Source: Methanothrix harundinacea (GTDB lineage Archaea; Halobacteriota; Methanosarcinia; Methanotrichales; Methanotrichaceae). Taken from it: a stretch of DNA of 29,493 nt. Positions 14,059-21,039 of this stretch are shown piece by piece. Position numbers and translations under genes: made by a program. The notes below the pieces were generated by a model that was not told the origin of the DNA, did not search any database, and worked only from the letters and a program-made list of their open reading frames with translations. The stretch lies in contig DAXT01000007.1 in assembly GCA_002506535.1 (NCBI GenBank), positions 1-29,493 of the forward strand. Reading direction: 5' to 3'. How positions within the stretch are numbered: position 1 is the first letter of the stretch; every line of letters starts with the position of its first letter.

Positions 14059-15194
14059 TTCGTCGGCACCTCGGAGTCGATCTTGGAGGAGGGTGATGGG
14101 GAGGGCGAGGAGGGAGAAGGAGAGGATGGGGGAGTGGAGGAAGAGGTGGAAGGAGAGGATGGGGGGGTGGCGCTGGAGGAGGGTGGAGAGGCGGAAGGAG
14201 AAGGGGTGGCGGAACTGGAAGCGGTGGCTGAAGAGGACGGTGAGGAGGCGCAGCAGCCCGCCGTCTCCTCCGCCCCCAGCTCTGCCCGCAGCTCCCCCAT
14301 GGTGGCGGACCTCTCGGCGAAGGCGTTGTGCTGGTGGATGCTCTCCTCGTTGATCTGCTTCATGATGACGACGGCGTCATCGGGGAGGTCTTTGAAGGCC
14401 TCGACGACCTTCTGGGCCATCGTCCTGACGCAGTCCTCGACGAACTTGGGGTTGCTGTGGGCCCTCTGGACGACGAAAGCCTCATCTGGGCGCTTCAGGA
14501 GGCCGAAGACCCGGGAGCTCATCGACCTCTCTATGATCTTTATGATCTCGTAGAGGGATACGCACCGACGGTCGCATACCTGGATCGAGATCATACCCCG
14601 GCCGCGCTGGTTGTGGGTCGCCACGGGAAGCTTAGCCGCGAACTCGAAGGCCTCTTCAGGGCTGAGCCCCAGGGTCGATAGCTCCCGTCTCACCTGGTCT
14701 CTCATGATCTCCTGGGCGCAGGGACATGCGGTCATCCCCACCACCTCCGCCCCCACCAGCTTCCTGACGTGTCCTTCCCTGGCGACGGCCTCGGCGAAGA
14801 TGTCCACCACTTCCTGGCCTGGGGTCTTGGTGACAGGAGAGCTCCTCTCGACGATGAACTCGCTCTTCATCTTCACCTCGGCCCTGGTGGCGTACTCATG
14901 TTTGGATAAGACCCGGCGGGCGATCTCGCCGCATAGCTCCTCGATGACGTAGACAGGCTCGTTTATCGCCTCCTCCAGGACCTCGTCTATCACCTCGAAG
15001 TTCCTTGAAAGGTTAGCCCCCTTCCTGTCGGAGGGAAGGTCGACGAAGACCTCGAAGTTGGAGATGAGGACTATCGGGCGGTCCTCATCCTCCCGGAGGA
15101 CCTTCACCAGCTTCTTAACCCCGGTTAGGCCGACTCTGGTTAGGTTTATGGGGTACTCCGGTTGACAGGCCTGAACGTCTGGCAGCGTCTCCAT
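14055..15194 (-). CDS. mptA: GTP cyclohydrolase MptA (methanopterin pathway) with Ser/Pro-rich tail
   Basis: A 379-residue enzyme of the GTP cyclohydrolase IB/IV (FolE2/MptA) family. MptA is an Fe(II) enzyme that turns GTP into 7,8-dihydroneopterin 2',3'-cyclic phosphate, the first step of tetrahydromethanopterin synthesis. Family motifs: GMTACPCAQ (153-161), THNQRGRG (193-200) and EESIHQHNAFAER (283-295), with Cys and His candidates for the metal. The catalytic protein normally ends near residue 306-315. Here a 64-residue tail (316-379) of almost only Ser, Pro, Ala and Thr follows, encoded by CCTCC-type repeats. The start at 15194 has AGGTGAT upstream and lies 6 bases after the preceding small gene; its stop overlaps the next gene. 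Enzyme assignment is secure; the tail is unusual. Confidence 0.9.
   Translation of the reverse strand: METLPDVQACQPEYPINLTRVGLTGVKKLVKVLREDEDRPIVLISNFEVFVDLPSDRKGANLSRNFEVIDEVLEEAINEPVYVIEELCGEIARRVLSKHEYATRAEVKMKSEFIVERSSPVTKTPGQEVVDIFAEAVAREGHVRKLVGAEVVGMTACPCAQEIMRDQVRRELSTLGLSPEEAFEFAAKLPVATHNQRGRGMISIQVCDRRCVSLYEIIKIIERSMSSRVFGLLKRPDEAFVVQRAHSNPKFVEDCVRTMAQKVVEAFKDLPDDAVVIMKQINEESIHQHNAFAERSATMGELRAELGAEETAGCCASSPSSSATASSSATPSPSASPPSSSATPPSSPSTSSSTPPSSPSPSSPSPSPSSKIDSEVPTK
14058..14249 (-). repeat. Low-complexity Ser/Pro-coding tract in mptA
   Basis: Short imperfect repeats built on GGAG/GGTGG (plus strand) encode the 64-residue Ser/Pro/Ala/Thr tail of MptA. The pattern suggests expansion by slippage. 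On the plus strand the same DNA reads as a Glu/Gly-rich open frame, which is an antisense artefact. Confidence 0.75.
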
Positions 15195-15200
15195 GGACCA

Positions 15201-15416
15201 TCACCTACAAGGCTCTTCTTGAGACTCCAGATCGTCGGAGAGGGCGATGAGCTCTTCGACCTCCGCCAGGAGGGTCTCCAGGGTCTCGGAGATCTGGCGG
15301 TCCCGCTCCTCCAGGGTCTGAAAGAAGGTATCAAGCTCAGCGGAGAACTCTTCTTCGTCGAGATCGATAAGGGCGCCGCCCTCAAGAAGCCCCTCGATCT
15401 TCTCTAAATCCAGCAT
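15201..15416 (-). CDS. 71-residue acidic helical protein, first gene of the mptA operon
   Basis: A small, very acidic protein (MLDLEKIEGLLEGGALIDL...) with an almost continuous heptad-like helix through ELDTFFQTLEERDRQISETL and AEVEELIALSDDLE, so probably a coiled coil. I do not recognise a family. ATG 15416 is chosen because AGAGGT lies 6 bases upstream; the longer frame to 15632 runs through promoter-like sequence. It ends 6 bases before mptA, so the two are cotranscribed. It may be an interaction partner or scaffold; that is inference. Confidence 0.65.
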   Translation of the reverse strand: MLDLEKIEGLLEGGALIDLDEEEFSAELDTFFQTLEERDRQISETLETLLAEVEELIALSDDLESQEEPCR

Positions 15417-15620
15417 GGATAGACCTCTGGGTTCAAATTCTATTTCAGCCTTTGCACCAGATCCGGATAGAGGTCGATACGTTTCTTCAAGGCGGTCAAG
15501 ACGGGTCATAGAAGGTCGGGGCCGCCGCCCCCAGGGTTCCGCCGTCTTTCGACCTTCGAGGGGGCAGGAGGATGGTTCCGCCTCCCGACTGCAATTCGCT
15601 GGATGGACTAATGAGTCAGG

Positions 15621-15630
15621 AATATTTATC
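15621..15630 (+). promoter_or_regulatory. Probable TATA box of kptA
   Basis: AATATTTATC stands about 42 bases before the GTG at 15669. The resulting leader of about 15-20 bases holds the GGAGGAGAG ribosome site. Confidence 0.55.
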
Positions 15631-15668
15631 AACAGGGCGATCTTCTATTCCATCCGGAGGAGAGAAAC

Positions 15669-16310
15669 GTGATCAAGAGGTGTCCAGAACACGGATATTT
15701 CCGGGGGGAATCCTGCGAATGCGGCAACCCCGGCCAGGTAGTCCTCGAGGATGAGAGGAGCGAGAAGCTGGGGAGGCTGGTGGCGGGCGCCCTGAGACAC
15801 TTCCCCGGCGACCTCGGCCTGGATATGGACCCCAGGGGATGGGTCGATCTGGAGGATCTCTCCGAGGCGATCGCTACCAGGTACCGCTGGGCCAATAAAA
15901 GGCTCGTCATCTCCCTCGTCCAGTCCGACCCCAAAGAAAGGTATGAGATCAGGGAGGGGAGGATCAGGGCAAAGTACGGCCATTCGGTCGAGGTGAACCT
16001 GGACTATCCAAGAAATGAGCTGCCGGCTCTATACTACGGGGCGAACGAGGAGGAGGCCGGCAGGATCCTGGAGGTGGGGTTGAAGGCGGCGACCCAGCGT
16101 TACGTCCACCTATCCACCACCCCGGAGAAGGCCTGGTACGTCGGCACCTTCAGGACGAACAGCCCCCGGGTGATCAGGGTCGACGCCCAGGCAGCCCAGA
16201 GGGCGGGAGTGAAGATGATGGAGGTGAGCGAGAATATAGTCATCTCCGAGAACGTCCCCCCCGAGCATCTGAGGCTCGTCCCTTTCGCAAAACCGGATTT
16301 GGAAGGGTGA
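15669..16310 (+). CDS. kptA: RNA 2'-phosphotransferase
   Basis: A 213-residue Tpt1/KptA-family enzyme that moves the internal 2'-phosphate of spliced or damaged RNA to NAD+, giving ADP-ribose 1'',2''-cyclic phosphate. Family motifs: KRLVISLVQSDPKERYEI, then IRAKYGHSVEV (the conserved GHS with catalytic His), ALYYGAN, the GLKAATQRYVHLS segment, and VIRVDA. An N-terminal extension with C5, H8, C16 and C18 looks like a small zinc knuckle, often present in archaeal members. GTG 15669 is preceded by GGAGGAGAG. Its stop TGA is directly joined to the stop of the convergent prenyltransferase-like gene, forming TGATCA. Its likely cellular substrate is unclear, since archaeal tRNA splicing does not normally leave a 2'-phosphate. 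Confidence 0.92.
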   Translation: MIKRCPEHGYFRGESCECGNPGQVVLEDERSEKLGRLVAGALRHFPGDLGLDMDPRGWVDLEDLSEAIATRYRWANKRLVISLVQSDPKERYEIREGRIRAKYGHSVEVNLDYPRNELPALYYGANEEEAGRILEVGLKAATQRYVHLSTTPEKAWYVGTFRTNSPRVIRVDAQAAQRAGVKMMEVSENIVISENVPPEHLRLVPFAKPDLEG

Positions 16311-16949
16311 TCATCTTCCAAACCTCCTCTCCCTCCTCTGGTAGTCCCTGACCGCCCTGAGAAAGTCGACCTTTTTGAGGCCTCTCCAGCCCCTCTCGAT
16401 GAAGTAGAGCTCTGAGTAGGCCGACTGCCAGATCATGAAGTCGCTCAGCTCTCGCTCCCCCAGCCTTATCAAGAGGTCCGGCCGCTGCTTCAGCCGGAGC
16501 CGGCCCTCGATCGCCTCCTCGTCAATATCGGAGGGTTCGATGAGGCCGATTGAGACGTCTTCGAGGACCGATCTGATCGCCTGGGTCACCTCAGCCTTCC
16601 CGCCGCAGCCGAGGGAGATGACGAGCTCCAGGGGGCCGCCCTTCCCGAAGGCGATCTCCCCGTCTTCTTCGAGGAGTCTGCCCTTAACCGGAAGATCCAT
16701 CAGATCTTCTGCCACCTCGTCGGCGGTCTCGTCGGCGGGACCGGTCCCGCCGATCCCGGACCGGCAGGTTGGAGCAAAGAGCGTCGCCTCGCGGACCCCC
16801 AGGGAGATGCACCAGCCTGCGACCTTCCCGACCTTCTGCCACCAGCGGGGAGCCATCGCCTCTCTTGATATGACCAGGGCTATGGAGGAGGGGACAGCCC
16901 TCCTCCCGATCTCCCTTTCCAGCAGCATCTCCCGGGCTCGTTCTATCAT
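16311..16949 (-). CDS. Degenerate cis-prenyltransferase (UppS/Nus1-like) protein
   Basis: A 212-residue relative of undecaprenyl diphosphate synthase. The C-terminal half is well conserved: GCGGKAEVTQAI (114-125) matches the usual YGGRAEI region, and RPDLLIRLGERELSDF...WQSAYSELYF (156-183) matches the isoprenyl-diphosphate-binding and dimer segment. The N-terminal active site is not conserved: where catalytic enzymes have DGNRRWA, this one reads SREAMAPRWW (28-37), so the metal/diphosphate-binding Asp is missing. A loss of that motif is typical of the non-catalytic partners (Nus1/NgBR type) of two-subunit enzymes, and a heteromeric enzyme is known from Methanosarcina mazei. The start at 16949 has GGAGAGG upstream. 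It diverges from a DUF92 gene across 37 bases, suggesting a common polyprenyl-lipid role. Confidence 0.8.
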   Translation of the reverse strand: MIERAREMLLEREIGRRAVPSSIALVISREAMAPRWWQKVGKVAGWCISLGVREATLFAPTCRSGIGGTGPADETADEVAEDLMDLPVKGRLLEEDGEIAFGKGGPLELVISLGCGGKAEVTQAIRSVLEDVSIGLIEPSDIDEEAIEGRLRLKQRPDLLIRLGERELSDFMIWQSAYSELYFIERGWRGLKKVDFLRAVRDYQRRERRFGR

Positions 16950-16986
16950 ATCGCCTCTCCGGAGGGTTCGTAGAGAAAGTATTTTT

Positions 16987-18249
16987 GTGATCGAGTTCAA
17001 CAGGCGGCACGTGAAGAGAGAGACGGCAGCGAGGATCGGCGCGGGGATGACGGTTCTGCTCTTCCCTTACGTCGGAGTCTACGCCGTCGTCCCGCTATTC
17101 GCCATCTGCCTGGCGGAACGGAAGACGAGGATCCTCTCCGCATCCCTCGCCTCTCTCCTCCTCCTCAGCTACGGCCTCCACATCCTCAGCTTGGGCCACC
17201 GATCGACTGATATCCAGCTCCCCCTTTATCTGGTGGCGGTCTCCTTCGTCGCCCCCACCTTCGGGGCCCTCGCAGCCGGAGCCTCCGGGATCTTCAAGGA
17301 TCTTGGAAGGAGCCTGGTATATCTGGCGACGACGACGGCCCTCGGCGTTCTTGCCATCCTCTGGGCCGCTCCCCCTGCCGTCGGCTTCGATGCTGAAAGG
17401 GTCTTATTCCTCGCGACTCTGGGGGGGCTCTCCGGCGCCTTCCTCCACTCCGCGTCGACGAGGGGGGAGAGGGACTTCGCCGTCCCCTTCGGCTCCTGCA
17501 TGGTGATGTGGCTCTTCAGCTTCGATTATCCTCTTCCCGATATTGAATACATGGCTGGGATATACGTCTTCGCCCTGGCTCTTGGGATCGGAGCCTACAG
17601 GATGAAGGCCGCCGACGCCGAGGCGGTCCTCTCCATGGTGATAATCTGCCTCCTGGTCATATTTTTCGCCGATATCGTCTGGTTTCTCATCCTCCTCTCC
17701 TTCTACCTTCTCGGGAGCGGCTTCACCAGGTACAAGTACGCAAGAAAGCAGGAACTTCGGATCGCCCAGTCCCGGGGCGGGGTCCGGGGGTACAAGAACG
17801 TATACAGTAACAGCCTCGTCCCCCTGGCAATGGCGGTCCTATACGGGGTCTACGGCTCCGACCTCTTCGCCTTCGCCTTCCTGGGATCCGTCGCCACCGC
17901 CACCGGAGACACCCTGGCGAGCGAGATCGGCGAGACGGCAGAATCGAAACCGAGGATGATCACGACCTTTCGGACCGTCGAGCCGGGGGTCGACGGCGGA
18001 GTCACCCTTTTGGGCCAGGGGGCATCGATCTTTGGCTCCCTCGTCACAGGCCTCCTGGCGGTGGCGGGGGGGATGGCCGGGGCCTGGGGTATCGCCGCGG
18101 CCCTTGCAGGCGGCTTTCTGGGAACCAACTTCGACAGCCTCCTGGGGGCGACCTTCCAGGCGAGGGGCTACCTCAGCAACAACGGGGTCAACCTCGTGGC
18201 GACCCTCTTCGGGGCGGCGATGGGGGCTGCGGTCTGGATGATGGTCTGA
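16987..18249 (+). CDS. DUF92 (TIGR00297) polytopic membrane protein, possible prenyl-phosphate kinase
   Basis: About 420 residues with some ten hydrophobic segments. Family signatures: YKNVYSNSLVPLAMA, GSVATATGDTLASEIG, TVEPGVDGGVTLLG, and a C-terminal GGFLGTNFDSLLGATFQ/NNGVN. The plant and cyanobacterial member VTE6 is a phytyl-phosphate kinase, so a prenyl- or polyprenyl-phosphate kinase activity is a reasonable guess for the archaeal branch. The N-terminal half is an additional membrane region typical of archaeal proteins. Start choice is uncertain: GTG 16987 has no close ribosome site and may be leaderless; GTG 17011 has AGGCGG nearby and would remove 8 residues. The frame remains open far upstream but that part lies opposite the neighbouring gene and is not coding. 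Confidence 0.82.
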   Translation: MIEFNRRHVKRETAARIGAGMTVLLFPYVGVYAVVPLFAICLAERKTRILSASLASLLLLSYGLHILSLGHRSTDIQLPLYLVAVSFVAPTFGALAAGASGIFKDLGRSLVYLATTTALGVLAILWAAPPAVGFDAERVLFLATLGGLSGAFLHSASTRGERDFAVPFGSCMVMWLFSFDYPLPDIEYMAGIYVFALALGIGAYRMKAADAEAVLSMVIICLLVIFFADIVWFLILLSFYLLGSGFTRYKYARKQELRIAQSRGGVRGYKNVYSNSLVPLAMAVLYGVYGSDLFAFAFLGSVATATGDTLASEIGETAESKPRMITTFRTVEPGVDGGVTLLGQGASIFGSLVTGLLAVAGGMAGAWGIAAALAGGFLGTNFDSLLGATFQARGYLSNNGVNLVATLFGAAMGAAVWMMV

Positions 18250-18375
18250 TCTCGGGGGCCCGGGCCTTCTGGCGAGGTGCCGAAGCCTCCGTTCTGGCGG
18301 GGATGAAGTTATTTAGATTGAAAGCCCTATTCCCTCTTGCCGGACCCACCGCCGCCGAATAGGAGGATCATCGAC

Positions 18376-20100
18376 TTGTCGCAAGAGCTGAATCGCGTCA
18401 TAGCCTACCACGAGGCGACGAAGCACACCTTCACAAAAATGGCCCCAGGGCCCAGGACGATCGACTGGGAAAACGAGCCCGAACCCTTCCGCAGGTACAG
18501 GGGAGCCCCCCTCATCGAGCTTGCCCGGCCCGAGCCTTCGCCCGGCGAGGGGCCTGCCTACGACCTCGCCCTCGCCGAGGGGAACCTTCCCCCCCGGCCT
18601 CTCGACATCTCTTCCGTATCCCAGCTCCTCTTCGACTCCCTCTCCATATCCGCCTGGAGGCGGGCCGGGGGTCCGGCCTGGGCCTTGAGGGCGAACCCCT
18701 CCAGCGGGAACCTCCACCCCACCGAAGGCTACCTCATATCAGGGCCGGTCTCCGGCCTCTTCGATGATCCCACCGTCGCCCACTACGCCCCAAAGGAGCA
18801 CGGTCTGGAGGTGAGGGGCCGTTTTTCAGAGAAGGTCTGGCAGGATATCGCCTCCGGCCTGCCGGGGGGGACGGTCCTCGTCGGGCTCACCTCCATCCCC
18901 TGGCGGGAGTCCTGGAAGTACGGCGAGAGGGCCTACCGCTACCTCCAGATAAACCTCGGCCACGCCCTGGCGGCGATCAGCTTCGCCTCGGCGGCCCTGG
19001 GATGGCGGGCGACCCTCCTCGACGGCCTCGGGACTGGGGATGTGGCGCTCCTCCTCGGGGCCGCCGACCCCGGTGGCCCGCAGGCCGGGGAGGGGTCCCA
19101 GGAGAAGATCAACGAGGAGGTCAAAGATGTCAGGGCGGACGACGAGGCGGATATCGAGCTTTACGACTGCATCGTCGCGGTCCACCCCCAGGGCAGGTCA
19201 CCATCCGGCTTCGCCCTCTCCGGTCCGGTCGTCGCCGAGTTCAGACGTCTCAGATGGTATGGAGTCCCCGACCGTCTCAGCCCTAGGAGGGTCGACTGGC
19301 CCCTCCTCGCCGGCGTGGCGGAGGCGACGGCAAAACCTCCCACACCGTCTAGGGGAAAATCCGCCTCACCGGTCAGACCCGATCCTTTTGGGAGAGAGGC
19401 ATCATCCGACCTCCATCGGCCATCCCCCTCATTACGAGAACTCATCCGCCAGCGGCGAAGCGCCGTCGTCATGAACCCGGCCTTCTCCATGAGCCGGGAC
19501 GACTTATACAGGTCCCTGGAGAGAACGGTTTGCGCTCCTGGAAAGTTTCCCCACAACCTCCACCCCTGGACGCCACAGGTCCATCTGGCGATCTTCGTCC
19601 ACAGGGTCCTGGGCCTTGATCGGGGGCTTTATATTCTGGTCAGAGATCCCGACCACGAAGATCTCTTAAGGTCATCCATGGGGGGAGCGTTCGAGTGGGA
19701 GAGGCCAGAAGACGGATCACCAGAGGGATTTCACAGGCTCGCCAGGGGCGACTTCAGGGATCTGGCCCGGACCCTCTCCTGCCGCCAGAAGATCGCCTCC
19801 GACGGCTGCTTCTCCCTCGCCATGATCGCCAGGTTCAGATCGTGCCTCGAGGAGCGGGGCCCCTGGTTCTACAACCGGCTCCTATGGGAGTGCGGCATCG
19901 TCGGCCAGACCCTCTACCTGGAGGCGGAGAGGCGCGGGCTGAGGGGCTGCGGCATAGGCTGCTTCTTCGACGACCCCCTCTCCTCGGCCCTGGGCCTCTC
20001 GGGGATGGACTGGCAGATCCTATACTCCTTCGCCGTCGGAAGGGAGGCGCCTCTCCAGAATATGGAGACCCTTCCCGGATACCCGGCCATAGACCGATGA
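18376..20100 (+). CDS. SagB-type dehydrogenase with two nitroreductase-like domains
   Basis: A 574-residue flavoprotein of the SagB/ThcOx family, which in bacteriocin clusters oxidises azolines with FMN but in archaea is usually a stand-alone protein of unknown substrate. Two domains are visible: the first with ANPSSGNLHPTEGYL and YGERAYRYLQINLGHALAAI, then a linker rich in Pro, Ser and charged residues, then a second with IRQRRSAVVMNP, PWFYNRLLWECGIVGQTLYLEAE and RGLRGCGIGCFFDDP. No precursor peptide or YcaO gene is next to it. The TTG start at 18376 is chosen because AGGAGG sits about 9 bases upstream; a TTG at 18337 has none. The gene ends before a T-rich stretch near 20188. Confidence 0.8.
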   Translation: MSQELNRVIAYHEATKHTFTKMAPGPRTIDWENEPEPFRRYRGAPLIELARPEPSPGEGPAYDLALAEGNLPPRPLDISSVSQLLFDSLSISAWRRAGGPAWALRANPSSGNLHPTEGYLISGPVSGLFDDPTVAHYAPKEHGLEVRGRFSEKVWQDIASGLPGGTVLVGLTSIPWRESWKYGERAYRYLQINLGHALAAISFASAALGWRATLLDGLGTGDVALLLGAADPGGPQAGEGSQEKINEEVKDVRADDEADIELYDCIVAVHPQGRSPSGFALSGPVVAEFRRLRWYGVPDRLSPRRVDWPLLAGVAEATAKPPTPSRGKSASPVRPDPFGREASSDLHRPSPSLRELIRQRRSAVVMNPAFSMSRDDLYRSLERTVCAPGKFPHNLHPWTPQVHLAIFVHRVLGLDRGLYILVRDPDHEDLLRSSMGGAFEWERPEDGSPEGFHRLARGDFRDLARTLSCRQKIASDGCFSLAMIARFRSCLEERGPWFYNRLLWECGIVGQTLYLEAERRGLRGCGIGCFFDDPLSSALGLSGMDWQILYSFAVGREAPLQNMETLPGYPAIDR

Positions 20101-20182
20101 TCGAGAAGAGAAAAGAGATAGAGAAACGGGGAGAATCTGGCGGTGAATACAACAGCATCTCTGCGGTGCTTGAATACTTCTG

Positions 20183-20200
20183 ATCAAAATTTTTTCTAGA
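20183..20200 (+). terminator. T-run terminator after the SagB-like gene
   Basis: GATCAAAATTTTTTCTAG about 85 bases after the stop gives a run of six T in an AT-rich context, adequate for archaeal termination. Confidence 0.4.
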
Positions 20201-20226
20201 ACATTTAATTTTATATGTCCGCAACG

Positions 20227-20236
20227 CATTTATACC
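20227..20236 (+). promoter_or_regulatory. Probable TATA box of the rhodanese gene
   Basis: CATTTATACC lies about 36-45 bases before the ATG at 20272. The short leader carries a strong AGAGGTGAT ribosome site (20258-20266). Confidence 0.55.
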
Positions 20237-20271
20237 ATCGACAAGATAAATAAGTGAAGAGGTGATACAAA

Positions 20272-20745
20272 ATGAATAGAACAATTTTGCTGGTACTGGC
20301 CCTCCTGGGACTCGTCGCCGCAGCGGCTTCGGTCCAGGGGGTAGCTGAGAATGAAGAGATGGCTGAAGACGGACACGTAGCCAAAGCTGACGCGTTCATG
20401 ATGAGCCTTATTGATAACGGATGGTTCATGATGGATATGCAGGAACTCATCGACGCCGTCGACTCCGGCGACGAGAACCTTGTGATCCTGGACGTGAGAC
20501 CCGCCGCCGGCTACGATGAAGGCCACATCCCGGCCTCGATTAACGTTCCATTCCCGCAACTCGTTGCTAATATGGAGATGATACCCACCGACAAGAAGAT
20601 CGTCGTAGTCTGTCTATTCGACGCTAGCTCTTACTATTCGGTATCCGTCTTGAGGATCTTCGGCGACCGTGACGCCTGGGTCGGAGTGGGAGGTATTAAT
20701 GGATGGGTTGACGCAGGAAGGGAACTGGTAGCTACAGAGATGTAG
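20272..20745 (+). CDS. Exported single-domain rhodanese-like protein
   Basis: A 157-residue protein with a hydrophobic N-terminal signal (residues about 4-22, ending ASVQG), so it is probably secreted or membrane-tethered outside the cell. The rhodanese domain covers about 55-152: VILDVRPAAGYDEGHIPASINVPF, then the putative catalytic Cys at 114 in VVVCLFDASSYY, and the final GGINGWVDAG. The loop C-L-F-D-A-S lacks the Arg and Gly common in sulfurtransferase loops (CxxGxR), so sulfur transfer may be altered. The mature N-terminus is acidic and Met-rich. Start at 20272 has AGAGGTGAT at good spacing. It has its own promoter and a hairpin/T-run downstream, so it is a single-gene unit. Confidence 0.85.
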   Translation: MNRTILLVLALLGLVAAAASVQGVAENEEMAEDGHVAKADAFMMSLIDNGWFMMDMQELIDAVDSGDENLVILDVRPAAGYDEGHIPASINVPFPQLVANMEMIPTDKKIVVVCLFDASSYYSVSVLRIFGDRDAWVGVGGINGWVDAGRELVATEM

Positions 20746-20754
20746 ACCGGGCCA

Positions 20755-20801
20755 AAGCCGGCTTGGGACCTTACATCTCAGATATTTTTCTATTTTTCGC
20801 G
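20755..20801 (+). terminator. Hairpin and T-rich terminator after rhodanese gene
   Basis: A palindrome around AAGCCGGCTT (within CCAAAGCCGGCTTGG) is followed by ATATTTTTCTATTTTTC. It begins about 10 bases after the stop codon. Confidence 0.55.
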
Positions 20802-20840
20802 AAATATTGCTCATATTGATCGAAGATTCTTATTATATTA

Positions 20841-20850
20841 CTTATAAATC
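20841..20850 (+). promoter_or_regulatory. Possible TATA box of glucan phosphorylase gene
   Basis: CTTATAAATC is a good archaeal TATA match, but lies 190 bases before the ATG, so the leader would be about 165 bases or another promoter exists. Confidence 0.4.
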
Positions 20851-21039
20851 CGTAATCATCCCCGACTTCATCAACGTTTCACCCGTACTGAGACGTTAGT
20901 CAGGCAGGATAAGTTGATCATGGTGCCCAAACCGACCTGACCGCCCTGACGTCATCATCCTTCTCACCATATCCCGCGAAAAGGTAAAATCATCCTAGCC
21001 CCATGATGACGGCGAGAGCGGTGATGAGAAGGAGAGATC

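Larger units (their letters stand above)
20746..21039 (+). other. Intergenic region before glucan phosphorylase
   Basis: Contains the rhodanese terminator and a TATA-like CTTATAAATC at 20841-20850, followed by about 190 bases to the phosphorylase start. The long leader shows no recognised riboswitch. Confidence 0.4.

Noticed and set aside
14083..14553. Glu/Gly-rich plus-strand frame opposite the mptA tail
   Set aside because: It is the complement of the Ser/Pro-coding repeats of mptA and has no ribosome site.
16435..16986. N-terminal extension of the DUF92 frame by 184 codons
   Set aside because: It lies opposite the prenyltransferase-like gene, has Ser/Arg-rich non-protein-like composition, and is not part of DUF92 proteins.
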